64,000 nt of DNA from Bradyrhizobium manausense (GTDB lineage: Bacteria; Pseudomonadota; Alphaproteobacteria; Rhizobiales; Xanthobacteraceae). The position numbers and the translations under genes are program-made. This document shows, in pieces, positions 30,366 to 38,879 of the stretch. The notes beneath the pieces are model-generated. The model saw nothing but the letters and a program-made list of their open reading frames with translations. It did no database searches and was not told where the DNA came from. The DNA lies in assembly GCF_018131105.1 (NCBI RefSeq), contig NZ_JAFCJI010000001.1, forward strand, positions 1,674,001 to 1,738,000. The letters are read 5' to 3'. Every line of letters starts with the position of its first letter. The first letter of the stretch is position 1.

Positions 30366-31853
30366 ATGAAAGTGGTGAAGAGCCTTTTGCTCGGCACTGC
30401 GGCGACCCTGATCGCCGTCGGTGGAGCTCAGGCGGCTGATCTTCCGGTCAAGGCCAAGGCGGTCGAATACGTGAAGGTCTGCTCGCTCTACGGCGCTGGC
30501 TTCTACTACATGCCCGGCACCGACACCTGCATCAAGCTGGGCGGCTACCTGCGTGCTGACGCGCTTCTCGGCGGTACCGGCGACTACGGCTTCAACAACA
30601 GCACCAGCAGCGCGAACGGTGGTTCCAACAACCGCCTCACCAACTACTACTACAGCCGCGCCCGTTTCGACTTCAATATCGACACCCGCACGGCGACCGA
30701 GTACGGCGTCGTTCGCACCTACGCCGACATGGTCTTCAGCTACGACTCGACCAACGCCACCGGCAGCAACCCGTCGACGATCTCGTCCAGTGCGGCATCG
30801 CTCGGTCTCTACCACGCGTTCATCCAGTTCGCCGGCTTCACCTTCGGCCGCACGGTCTCGATCTTCGATGCCCCGTGGCAGAGCTATCCGGCTGGCGGTC
30901 CCGATACCATTCCGGGCGGCTCCAACCACGTCAACGGTGTGAACCAGGCTGCCTACACGGCTGACTTCGGCCAGGGCATCACTGCTTCGTTCGCGTTGCA
31001 GGACGAGACGTCGGCGAACAACGGCCAGTCGAACCTCTGGAACGTGTCGTCGGGTACGGCTGCTCAGTTCGTGACGGGCGTCTACGGTGCCAACGATTGG
31101 GGTGGCACGCGTTCTCCCGACATCCTCGGCAACGTGCGTGTCGACCAGGCCTGGGGTCTGGCCCAGATCTCGGTGGTCGCGCATGACCTGCACACGGCCT
31201 ACTACGGCACGACCGAAGCCTCGGGCCATCCCGCCGACAAGTGGGGCTGGGCGGTGCAGGGCTCGTTGTCGATCAAGAACATCCCGACGGGTGCGGGCGA
31301 CAACATCAACCTGCAGGCCGTCTACACTGACGGTGCGACTCGTTACAACTTCCAGAGCCTTTTCCCGCAGAGCTTCTTCATGTTCAGCGGCAGCGGCTCG
31401 GGCGCGTATCAGAGCACCGGTTTCGCCGGTCTTGCTGACGGCGTCTTCGGAGCGACGACCGGCATCGACACCGTCAAGACCTGGGGTCTCCGTGGTGGCT
31501 ACACCCACAACTGGAACCCGAACTGGGCGAGCGCCGTCTACGGTGGTTATGCCCAGCTGAAGTACGGTGATACGGGCAAGGCCCTGATCTGCACCAACTT
31601 CGCCGCGATCGCGGTGGCCGGTTCGACCTGCAACCCGGACTTCAACTTCGCGGTGGTCGGTGTCAACACTGTGTGGACCCCGGTCAAGAACCTGGCGTTC
31701 ACGGCTGACCTGAGCTGGTCGCGTCTGGACCAGAAGTACTCTGGCGCCATCAACAGCCCGGGCGTTCCCTCCGCTGCGAAGCCGGCGGCCGTGTATGAGC
31801 TGAAGGACCAGAACTCGGTGAGCATGCTGCTGCGCGCTCAGCGCAACTTCTGA
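30366..31853 (+). CDS. outer-membrane porin of the Omp2b/alphaproteobacterial family
   Basis: This 495-residue protein has a cleavable signal peptide ending at AQAAD (about residue 24), then VEYVKVCSLYGAGFYYMPGTDTCIKLGGYLRAD, the conserved N-terminal block of rhizobial Omp2b-like porins. The remainder is a Gly-, Asn- and Thr-rich beta-barrel pattern ending in a C-terminal aromatic residue (QRNF). Codon use is strongly biased, as in highly expressed genes. A strong terminator follows. Confidence 0.92.
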   Translation: MKVVKSLLLGTAATLIAVGGAQAADLPVKAKAVEYVKVCSLYGAGFYYMPGTDTCIKLGGYLRADALLGGTGDYGFNNSTSSANGGSNNRLTNYYYSRARFDFNIDTRTATEYGVVRTYADMVFSYDSTNATGSNPSTISSSAASLGLYHAFIQFAGFTFGRTVSIFDAPWQSYPAGGPDTIPGGSNHVNGVNQAAYTADFGQGITASFALQDETSANNGQSNLWNVSSGTAAQFVTGVYGANDWGGTRSPDILGNVRVDQAWGLAQISVVAHDLHTAYYGTTEASGHPADKWGWAVQGSLSIKNIPTGAGDNINLQAVYTDGATRYNFQSLFPQSFFMFSGSGSGAYQSTGFAGLADGVFGATTGIDTVKTWGLRGGYTHNWNPNWASAVYGGYAQLKYGDTGKALICTNFAAIAVAGSTCNPDFNFAVVGVNTVWTPVKNLAFTADLSWSRLDQKYSGAINSPGVPSAAKPAAVYELKDQNSVSMLLRAQRNF

Positions 31854-31879
31854 TCATCGATCGCGCAAATCGATCAGAG

Positions 31880-31910
31880 AGCCCCGGCGGGAAACCGCCG
31901 GGGCTTTTTT
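31880..31910 (+). terminator. porin Rho-independent terminator
   Basis: AGCCCCGGCGG (31880-31890), a GAAA loop, then CCGCCGGGGCT with six T residues. It lies 26 bp after the porin stop. Confidence 0.9.
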
Positions 31911-32030
31911 CTGGGATGACCTGCTGGTTTCAAGATCAGAGATCCCTCCGCGAGCGACGAAGACGAGCTATGCGATTCGATCGCCACCAATTTTATTTAC
32001 TTACCTGAGTTGCTCAGCTATATAGCTGTC

Positions 32031-32110
32031 AGCCGGTTTCGAAAAGTCACGGCTCTTAGCTTGATGCTAAGCCTCCAGAAACCTCCGGTAGTGCCCTGCC
32101 GGAGGTTTTT
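32031..32110 (+). ncRNA. candidate small RNA (about 80 nt)
   Basis: TTTACT (31996-32001) and TATATA (32019-32024), 17 bp apart, would start transcription near 32031. The RNA would contain a hairpin CTTAGC-TTGAT-GCTAAG (32055-32071) and end at a terminator AAACCTCCGG...CCGGAGGTTTTT (32079-32110). The porin has its own terminator upstream, and the T-run is on the plus strand, so this terminator is not explained by a protein gene. Confidence 0.4.
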
Positions 32111-32137
32111 CGTTGTCGGAGAGAGGCGTGGCTCGCT

Positions 32138-32620
32138 TCAGCCGCGCATGACACGCGCGCGGGAATTCGGCCGGTAGGCGAGGCGGCTGTGGCCGGCGCA
32201 ATATGGCTGGCCGTCGTGCGCGGCATTGCCGCAGAAGCAGAAATCGTCCGCGCCCGGGGTCGAAATCGGCCAACGGCAGCGGTTTTCGCCGAGCTCCATC
32301 AGCGAGCAACGATTGGCCTCGTCGATCGGTCCGGTCGCGACAGGCGCATCCGCTTCGCCATAGATCGTGGCGAGCAATTCGAATTGCAGCCGTGGCACCG
32401 CTTTCGGTGCGCGAGGCGTCCTGTCCGGATTTCTGTCCTGGAGCCTGCGCTCGTCGACCGAGCGGCCGCGCGTGAGATTCAGTCGCGACAGCTTGCCGAT
32501 CACGGCGTTGCGGCTGACACCGATGTCGGCGGCGATCTCGCGGCAGGACAGGCCGGCCTCGAAGTGCTGCTTCAGGAGTTCAATTCGTTCGTTGGTCCAG
32601 GTTGGTGAGAGAACAGGCAT
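32138..32620 (-). CDS. gcrA: GcrA family cell-cycle regulator
   Basis: This 160-residue protein has the GcrA signature: TWTNERIELLKQHFEAGLSC, then IAADIGVSRNAVIGKLSRL as the helix-turn-helix, and a C-terminal region with CSLMELGENRCRWPI and cysteines. In Caulobacter, GcrA works with sigma-70 at methylated GANTC promoters to control cell-cycle genes. The length is close to the family norm. Confidence 0.88.
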   Translation of the reverse strand: MPVLSPTWTNERIELLKQHFEAGLSCREIAADIGVSRNAVIGKLSRLNLTRGRSVDERRLQDRNPDRTPRAPKAVPRLQFELLATIYGEADAPVATGPIDEANRCSLMELGENRCRWPISTPGADDFCFCGNAAHDGQPYCAGHSRLAYRPNSRARVMRG

Positions 32621-32692
32621 TTGTAATGGTCCCAGGTTGCGACAACAGGCCGACTGTCGCTGAGATCCATCCGCCTCACGTTCGGCGTGCGC

Positions 32693-32890
32693 TCACGTCC
32701 TGCCATTGTCGCGAATCGACAAAAGCCCGTCCTTGATGGCGAGACGGATGCCTTCCTCGATCAAGGTGCGTGCGACGCCGGGAACGCTGGTGCCGTGGGT
32801 GCCCTGTCTCACCAACTTCTCCAGGTAGGTGATGGTCGAGAGCGCCAAGGTTACGGGAATGCGGTCAGTCTCGGCTTTTTCGGTGGCCAT
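32693..32890 (-). CDS. small RHH-like protein (65 aa)
   Basis: This 65-residue protein, RIPVTLALSTITYLEKLVRQG near the start then a second helical part ending SIRDNGRT, resembles ribbon-helix-helix DNA-binding proteins, though without a clear match. It lies upstream of gcrA on the same strand with 72 bp between. No toxin partner is seen. It is conserved-looking in codon use. Confidence 0.55.
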   Translation of the reverse strand: MATEKAETDRIPVTLALSTITYLEKLVRQGTHGTSVPGVARTLIEEGIRLAIKDGLLSIRDNGRT

Positions 32891-33087
32891 GGCCCGAACG
32901 CTAGCCTCTTACTCAGATACATAAAAGTAACGATTAAGATTCTATTTAGGTTCAGGTGGAAGTCAAATCCGGGCTTTGCCGGATAAGCAGCGCATTGGAA
33001 TCGCTAGGAAAAACGCGCAGCCGCGCGCGCCGCGCGAAAACCCCGGCCGGCGGTGTGCGTCAAGAGGTCGGGACAGGCGGGCCGGGC

Positions 33088-34029
33088 TTAGCCGTGCACG
33101 ATCGCTTTTTCGATCATGCAATGGATGCCCTTGGAGCCGTTGACGGTCTGGGTGACCCGCAAATCGGCCGCGAGACTGCACAGCGTGTAGGCGTCCTCGC
33201 GCGACAGGTTTCTGATCTCGCCGAGCAGCACGATCATATCGCGCAGCGCGCGCACCGCGCACTGGTCGAGGTCGGGGTCCATCGCCATGGTCATGTAGTG
33301 GGTTGCCGTCTCCGCGCGCGGGTAATCAAACCGCAGATCCTTGCGCAGCGTCAGCCTGAAACGGCCCCGGAGCGCGGTCTCGATCGCGGTGACGCAGACC
33401 TCGCCATCGCCCTGAACGCCATGGCCGTCGCCGCAGGAGAACATCGCGCCCGGGACGAACACCGGCAGATACAGTTTGGCGCCGGCACCGAGCTCCTTGT
33501 TGTCGAGATTGCCGCCCATGGCACGTGGAATGAGCGAGGAGATGCGGCCCCAGGCCGGCGGCGGCGACACGCCCATCACGCCGAAAAACGGCTTGAGCGG
33601 CAGGTCGAGTCCCCAGGGCATACGGCCGACCATCCGCGTCCGGTCCAGTGGAATGTTGAGGATGCGCGTTTCGTGGAAATCGTCGGGCAGGGTGCCCGAC
33701 AACGGCTTGATCAGATTCCAACCCCAATCCTGCCGCAGCTGGACGTCGAGGATGTCGACTTCCAGCACGTCGCCGGGCTCGGCGCCGTCGACCGCGACGG
33801 GGCCAGTGAGGATATGGCCGGGCACCATGCGCTCGTTCCTGGCGTGAACCTCGAACATCTCAGGCGGAATGTGAAACTTGCTGCGATCGGGCAGGACGTC
33901 CGGGCCGCCGCTGATGGTATCGACGGTGACCTCATCACCGCTGGCGACGGTGAGAACCGGCTTCAGCGCGGCTTCAAAGAAGCCCCAATGGCAGGTTTCG
34001 GGACTTGAATGCAGGTGGTGATGGGTCAT
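33088..34029 (-). CDS. acetamidase/formamidase family protein
   Basis: The 313-residue enzyme belongs to the FmdA/AmdA family that hydrolyses short amides to ammonia and an acid. Recognisable blocks are VDGAEPGDVLEVDILDV, FPGAMFSCGDGHGVQGDGEV-like (here with VPGAMF) and the C-terminal AVNGSKGIH-like segment (here VNGSKGIHCM). The ATG at 34029 begins near the conserved region; the upstream in-frame start at 34140 adds a non-homologous tail. The substrate is not certain. Confidence 0.85.
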   Translation of the reverse strand: MTHHHLHSSPETCHWGFFEAALKPVLTVASGDEVTVDTISGGPDVLPDRSKFHIPPEMFEVHARNERMVPGHILTGPVAVDGAEPGDVLEVDILDVQLRQDWGWNLIKPLSGTLPDDFHETRILNIPLDRTRMVGRMPWGLDLPLKPFFGVMGVSPPPAWGRISSLIPRAMGGNLDNKELGAGAKLYLPVFVPGAMFSCGDGHGVQGDGEVCVTAIETALRGRFRLTLRKDLRFDYPRAETATHYMTMAMDPDLDQCAVRALRDMIVLLGEIRNLSREDAYTLCSLAADLRVTQTVNGSKGIHCMIEKAIVHG

Positions 34030-34217
34030 TTGCCGCGTCCAATCGGTTTCATCAGAACTCGTCGGATCTTGCGATGGCGGGCTTGACCCGACAAGCGATC
34101 CTCTTCCAAGAAGATTTCTGGAGATAAGCGGGCGGGTCAAGCCTGCCTCTCGTCGGCACGATCATTTCAGCGAGGTTTCTCCTGTTCTTCGTTCTGTCCA
34201 AGACGCTCGGCGCCGCG

Positions 34218-34985
34218 GTGCTGCCGATCAATCTTCTGGTCGAGCTCGGGATCATCTCCGTCGTGCTGATGGCAACGCGCTTTGCCGGGCTCGGCCGGAA
34301 ACTGGCCGTGACCACGCTGGTCCTGCTCGCACTCGCCGCCTTTTCGCCGCTCGGCAATCTCTTGCTCTATCCGCTGGAGTCGCGCTTTCCCCCGTGGGAT
34401 CCGTCGCGCGGTGCGCCCGACGGCATCATCGTGCTGGGCGGCTCGGTCGATACCGATCTGTCGGCGGCGCATCATACGCCGGTGGTGCCGCATGCCGCCG
34501 ATCGCTTGTTCGCGCCGGCCGAGCTTGCGCGGCGCTATCCGAATGCGCGTATCGTTTTCACCGGGGGCTCCGCAAACTTGGTGTCGAACAGTGCCAGGGA
34601 AGCCGACTATTCTGTTCCGATCCTGGAAAACACCGGCATCCCGAGGGAACGCCTGATCGTGGAGCGGGACTCGCGTAACACTTACGAGAACGCGATCTTC
34701 ACGAAGCGCTTGCTGGCGCCAAAGCCGGGCGAGCGCTGGCTGCTGATTACCTCGGCCTACCACATGCCGCGTTCGATGGGCATTTTTCGCAAGGCCGGAT
34801 TTGACGTCGAGGCCTATCCCGTCGACTGGCGCATGGGCGGGCGCGGCGATTTGTTCTCCTTCACCAATTACGGCGCGGACGGTCTCGGTCGCACAGAGGT
34901 GGCCGTGCGCGAATGGATCGGCCTTCTGGCCTACCGCCTGATGGGAAGGACCGGCGAGTTGCTTCCCGGGCCGGCCAAGGACTAG
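34218..34985 (+). CDS. YdcF family membrane-anchored protein
   Basis: The GTG at 34218 gives 255 residues with two hydrophobic N-terminal segments and a DUF218/YdcF domain (DGIIVLGGSVDTD, ARIVFTGGS, RDSRNTYENA, LLITSAYHMPRS). Homologues as I recall them begin MFFVLSKTLG, and this sequence is encoded in frame just upstream with CTG at 34182 in the methionine position, preceded by GAGG six bases before. The true start may therefore be CTG at 34182. Members are linked to envelope or cell-wall functions. Confidence 0.82.
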   Translation: MLPINLLVELGIISVVLMATRFAGLGRKLAVTTLVLLALAAFSPLGNLLLYPLESRFPPWDPSRGAPDGIIVLGGSVDTDLSAAHHTPVVPHAADRLFAPAELARRYPNARIVFTGGSANLVSNSAREADYSVPILENTGIPRERLIVERDSRNTYENAIFTKRLLAPKPGERWLLITSAYHMPRSMGIFRKAGFDVEAYPVDWRMGGRGDLFSFTNYGADGLGRTEVAVREWIGLLAYRLMGRTGELLPGPAKD

Positions 34986-35027
34986 AACAGTTCTTGGAAG
35001 CGCTACGATCTGCGTCGGGAGGATGCC

Positions 35028-35810
35028 ATGCAGCAGCAAGCCGCTGATACGATCGACCTTGCCGGCCTGGTGGCCGATCTCAACAGCCTGTTGCGGCTGA
35101 AGACGACGGTAACAGGCATGAAGTTGTTCGCGCATGCGGCGGACATGGAGGCGATCCCGAAAATCCGGCGGCCGAACGCGGTTCACACCACCGACCAGAT
35201 CGTCAGCATGGCTTCACGGCTCGGCTGGACCGTCGGCATCACCGGCGACGATCTCGTCGGCGCGCAGTGCCGCGCGGTGATCGGCCTGAGTCCCCAGGAC
35301 GAGAAATGGCTCGCCGGGGAAAATTATGTCGGCGTCTGGCACGGCACGGCGGAGGATGCGCGCAAGCGCCAGGAGGCGCTCGACGTGGTTCCATTCGGGC
35401 AATATCAGGCCCTGGCTGTCAGTCCGCTCGCAAGCGGCCGGCTCAATCCGCCCGACATCTGCCTCGTCTATGCGACGCCCGGGCAGATGATCATCCTGAT
35501 CAACGGGCTGCAATACACCGGCTACAAGAAGTTCGAATGGGGCGTGGTCGGGGAGACTGCCTGCGCGGATTCCTGGGGGCGGGCGCTCAAGAGCGGCCAG
35601 CCCAGCCTGTCCTTGCCATGCTATGCCGAACGGCGCTATGGCGGCGTGCCGGACGAGGAAATGCTGATGGCCTTGAAGCCCGCGCATCTCGCCAAGGCGA
35701 TCGAGGGCATGAAGGCGCTGGCCAGAAACGGTCTGCGCTATCCGATCCCGCCCTATGGAATTCAAAGCGACGTCCGTGCCGGCATGGGCGTGAGTTACGC
35801 AAAGAAATAA
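35028..35810 (+). CDS. DUF169 domain protein
   Basis: This 260-residue soluble protein fits the DUF169 family, an uncharacterised group including some archaeal proteins. Characteristic parts are TGMKLFAHAADM, the ICLVYATPGQMIILINGLQY central segment, and SLSLPCYAERRYGGVPDEEM. Two conserved cysteines (near residues 84 and 200) are present. It precedes the saccharopine-dehydrogenase-like gene by 9 bp, so the two are probably cotranscribed. Confidence 0.8.
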   Translation: MQQQAADTIDLAGLVADLNSLLRLKTTVTGMKLFAHAADMEAIPKIRRPNAVHTTDQIVSMASRLGWTVGITGDDLVGAQCRAVIGLSPQDEKWLAGENYVGVWHGTAEDARKRQEALDVVPFGQYQALAVSPLASGRLNPPDICLVYATPGQMIILINGLQYTGYKKFEWGVVGETACADSWGRALKSGQPSLSLPCYAERRYGGVPDEEMLMALKPAHLAKAIEGMKALARNGLRYPIPPYGIQSDVRAGMGVSYAKK

Positions 35811-35819
35811 AGGCCGACC

Positions 35820-36998
35820 ATGAGCTCTGCGAAGTTCGACATCGTTGTCTATGGCGCGACCGGTTTCACCGGTCAGCTCGTCGCCGAATATCTGGCGGCG
35901 CATTACAAGAACGACAAGCAGCTCAAATGGGCGATGGCGGGGCGCAGCCTCGACAAGCTGAAATCCGTGCGCGACGCCATCGGCGCGCCCGCGACGACGC
36001 CGCTGATCGTGGCCGATGCATCCGATGCGGACTCGCTGAAGGCGATGGCAGAACAGACGATGTCTGTCATCACGACGGTCGGTCCGTATCAGCTCTACGG
36101 CGAGGACTTGTTGGCTGCCTGCGTTGCGACAGGCACTGACTATTTCGATCTCTGCGGTGAGCCGATCTGGATGCGGCAGATGATCGACAAATACGAGGCG
36201 GCTGCGAAGGACAGCGGCGCGCGCATCGTGTTCTCCTGCGGTTTCGATTCCGTGCCGTTCGAGCTCGGCACGTTCTTCGTGCAGGAAGAGGCCAAGCGCG
36301 TGTTCGGCGCTCCCGCCGCGCGTGTGAAGGGCCGCGTGCGCGACATGCGCGGCACGCTCTCAGGCGGCACCGCGGCGAGCGCAAAGGCGACCTTCGATGC
36401 TGTCGCCAAGAATATCAGCCTTGTCGCAATCCTGAACGATCCGTTCGCGTTGACGCCCGACTTCACCGGACCGAAGCAGCCGAGGGGCAACAAGCCGCTG
36501 CTCGAGGACGACCTGCAATCCTGGGCGGCGCCGTTCATGATGGCGCTGATCAACACCCGCAATGTCCACCGCTCCAACATGCTGATGGGCTTCCGATACG
36601 GCCGGGACTTCATCTACGACGAGATGGTTCTAACCGGTCCCGGCGAGAAGGGTGAGGCCAACGCCAAGCGCGTGATGGCGGCCAATGCCGAGAAGACCGG
36701 CCCAAGCGCGCCGAAGCCGGGCGAGGGACCATCGAAGGACGAGCGGGAGAACGGGCTTTTCAATTTGCTCTACATCGCGATCGCGCCCGACGGCCGCATG
36801 GTCCGCGCCGGCGTCACCGGTGACCGCGATCCCGGCTACGGCTCGACCTCGAAGATGATCTCGGAATGCGCGATCTGCATGCTGCGCGACGTGACCGACG
36901 TCGCCGCCGGCTTCTGGACGCCGGGCGCAGCGATGCAGCACAAGCTGATCAAGCGGCTGCGGGACAATGCCGGGCTGACCTTCGAGGTGGAAGGCTAG
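35820..36998 (+). CDS. saccharopine dehydrogenase-like / trans-acting enoyl reductase
   Basis: This 392-residue protein has an N-terminal Rossmann fold (IVVYGATGFTGQLVAEYL) and a GFDSVPFELGTF segment, which is typical of the saccharopine dehydrogenase-like oxidoreductases and trans-acting enoyl reductases. A C-terminal region with GYGSTSKMISECA is shared. The pathway is not clear; lipid or polyketide reduction is the usual theme. It is coupled to the DUF169 gene. Confidence 0.85.
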   Translation: MSSAKFDIVVYGATGFTGQLVAEYLAAHYKNDKQLKWAMAGRSLDKLKSVRDAIGAPATTPLIVADASDADSLKAMAEQTMSVITTVGPYQLYGEDLLAACVATGTDYFDLCGEPIWMRQMIDKYEAAAKDSGARIVFSCGFDSVPFELGTFFVQEEAKRVFGAPAARVKGRVRDMRGTLSGGTAASAKATFDAVAKNISLVAILNDPFALTPDFTGPKQPRGNKPLLEDDLQSWAAPFMMALINTRNVHRSNMLMGFRYGRDFIYDEMVLTGPGEKGEANAKRVMAANAEKTGPSAPKPGEGPSKDERENGLFNLLYIAIAPDGRMVRAGVTGDRDPGYGSTSKMISECAICMLRDVTDVAAGFWTPGAAMQHKLIKRLRDNAGLTFEVEG

Positions 36999-37057
36999 GT
37001 CGGCTCTCTCGGGTGCGCAAAGCGGAGCGTGCCCACCCTACAGCAGCCTTCGTGTTG

Positions 37058-38254
37058 CTACACCGCTCGCGCATCATACGCGTACATGAAATCCATGCTC
37101 TTCGATCCCAGCGGGAGCAGCCATTTCATCATCTGATTTCGGACCCATGCGCCGGTGGCGCTGAACTCGCGCTTGTTGTTGCCATTGCGGCGGGCGAGGG
37201 CGACGATCTTTTCCGCGCGGGGGCGCCGTTCAGCCTCGAAGGCCTGGAAAGTGGCGGTTAGCTCCTGGCCTTCCTGCATCAGCCGGGCGAGCCGCATCGC
37301 ATCCTCGAGCGCAAGCGAGGCGCCCTGGCCGGCATGAGGGCTGGTCGCATGCGCGGCATCGCCGATCAGGAGCGAGCGCTTGCGCGACCAGGTCGGCAAG
37401 GTCGCGACGTCGAGCGTGTCGGTGACCACGATGTTCTCGGCCGCCTCGATGATGGCGGGGATCGGATCGTGCCAGCCGTGATGGAAGCCGCGCAGGTGCT
37501 GCTTCAGCGTCTGCTCGTCGAGCGCGCGGAACATCGCGGCATCCATGCCGTGCGCCGGCTGCGTGCTCCACCACATCGCGCCATCCTTCGGGTCCGGGCT
37601 GCAATAGCCGTAGCCGAAGAAGCCGCTCTGCCCGAACGTGGTCTCGACGTGCCGGCCGCTCTCGCGGCCGTCGAGGACGGCATGGGGCACGAAGCCGCCG
37701 AACCCGATCAGGCCGGTGTTGAACGGTGTAGGCCCGTCCGGCACCACCTGACGCCGGGTGATCGAATGAACGCCGTCCGCCCCGATCAGGAAATCGCCCT
37801 CGGCGGTGGTGCCGTCGGCGAAATAGGCGATGATCGGCTGGTCGCCGCGATCCTCGATCTTGATCAGGCGCTTGTCGAAATAGAGCGAGACGCAGGCGCA
37901 CCAGGCCTTGTCGATCAGCATCTCGTTCAGCGTGGCGCGGCAGACATTGACCGCCGGTTGGCCGAAGCGCCGCGCCATGTCGCGGTTGATCGAGCCGAGC
38001 CGTCGGCCTTCTTGCGAATAGAAGTCGAAGGACTCCGCGATCGAACCGCGATTGATCAGCTCGTCCGCGAGCCCGATCTCGTCCATGACATGCATGCCGT
38101 TCGGTGCGATCTGGAGACCACCGCCGATGCCCTTGGAGTAGGGCCAGGCTTCGTAGATCGCGGATTCGATGCCGGCGCGCCGCAACAGGATCGCGGCAAC
38201 GGGCCCGGCGATGCCGGCGCCGATGATCAGGGCTTTGCGGGGACGATGAGGCAT
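37058..38254 (-). CDS. FAD-dependent aromatic-ring monooxygenase
   Basis: This 398-residue flavoprotein has the N-terminal dinucleotide motif GAGIAGPVAAILLRR, the mid-domain DFLIGADGVHS (DG motif), and GDAAHATSPHAGQGASLALEDA (GD motif) of group A flavin monooxygenases. It is divergent from a MarR regulator with a palindromic operator-like region between, which suggests induction by an aromatic or similar compound. Confidence 0.88.
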   Translation of the reverse strand: MPHRPRKALIIGAGIAGPVAAILLRRAGIESAIYEAWPYSKGIGGGLQIAPNGMHVMDEIGLADELINRGSIAESFDFYSQEGRRLGSINRDMARRFGQPAVNVCRATLNEMLIDKAWCACVSLYFDKRLIKIEDRGDQPIIAYFADGTTAEGDFLIGADGVHSITRRQVVPDGPTPFNTGLIGFGGFVPHAVLDGRESGRHVETTFGQSGFFGYGYCSPDPKDGAMWWSTQPAHGMDAAMFRALDEQTLKQHLRGFHHGWHDPIPAIIEAAENIVVTDTLDVATLPTWSRKRSLLIGDAAHATSPHAGQGASLALEDAMRLARLMQEGQELTATFQAFEAERRPRAEKIVALARRNGNNKREFSATGAWVRNQMMKWLLPLGSKSMDFMYAYDARAV

Positions 38255-38304
38255 GGGCTTGCTCCCGACGTTTCCGTGGTGCTAGGAGAAATTACGGCTG
38301 CTAA

Positions 38305-38341
38305 ATCTCTTAGTGGCTAAGATATATATTGACTAAGATAT
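38305..38341. promoter_or_regulatory. candidate MarR operator
   Basis: ATCTCTTAG-TGG-CTAAGATAT (38305-38325) is a near-perfect palindrome with one mismatch, and the CTAAGATAT half-site recurs at 38333-38341, starting 16 bp later. It fills the divergent region between the monooxygenase and MarR genes. Confidence 0.6.
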
Positions 38342-38351
38342 GAGGTGAGCC

Positions 38352-38879
38352 TTGTCAAGGACGAAGGCGCGCACGGCGTTGCTGGGGGAATTGGAAGAGG
38401 CGATGCGGCGGTCGTCCGCGCAAGGCGTGCTCTATGGCCAGACTGTTGCGAACGTTGCCGGAATTGCCAATTCCGATCTCGAATGCATGGACATCCTCTA
38501 TCTCGAGGGGCGGGTGACCGCGGGCCGGCTTGCCGAGGTCACGGGGCTCACGACCGGCGCCATCACCGGCGTGGTTGATCGGCTCGAGAAGGCGGGATTG
38601 GTGCGCCGGGAGCGGGACGAGGCCGATCGGCGCAAGGTCTACATCGCCGTCGTGCAGGAGACCGCGATGAAGATCGGCCAGCTCTACGTGCCGATGCAAC
38701 AGGCGATGGAGAAGGTATTCAATGCCTATTCCGACGAGGAACTACGGCTGTTGTTGCGCTTCGCCAATGAAGGATACAAGGGTGTGGTCGCGGCGACGGC
38801 GACGCTGAAGAGCCTGCTTGATACGCCGCCGGAGAAACGCCCCGATCTCAAGCTGAAGCAACGTCGTCGCGAGACCTGA
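38352..38879 (+). CDS. MarR family transcriptional regulator
   Basis: The 175-residue protein has a winged-helix core with RLAEVTGLTTGAITGVVDRLEKAGL (about residues 59-83) and the ERDEADRRKVYIAV wing with its arginines. The start is TTG at 38352 after GAGGTGAG. It is divergent from the FAD monooxygenase, and its 3' end overlaps the convergent polymerase gene by 32 bp. Confidence 0.88.
   Translation: MSRTKARTALLGELEEAMRRSSAQGVLYGQTVANVAGIANSDLECMDILYLEGRVTAGRLAEVTGLTTGAITGVVDRLEKAGLVRRERDEADRRKVYIAVVQETAMKIGQLYVPMQQAMEKVFNAYSDEELRLLLRFANEGYKGVVAATATLKSLLDTPPEKRPDLKLKQRRRET

Noticed and set aside
23027..32110. Genomic island inserted at tRNA-Pro
   Set aside because: No integrase, no repeat of the tRNA 3' end was found, and the genes look chromosomal; they are simply more variable.
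32693..32890. Antitoxin of a toxin-antitoxin pair
   Set aside because: The small RHH-like protein has no toxin-like neighbour in either direction.
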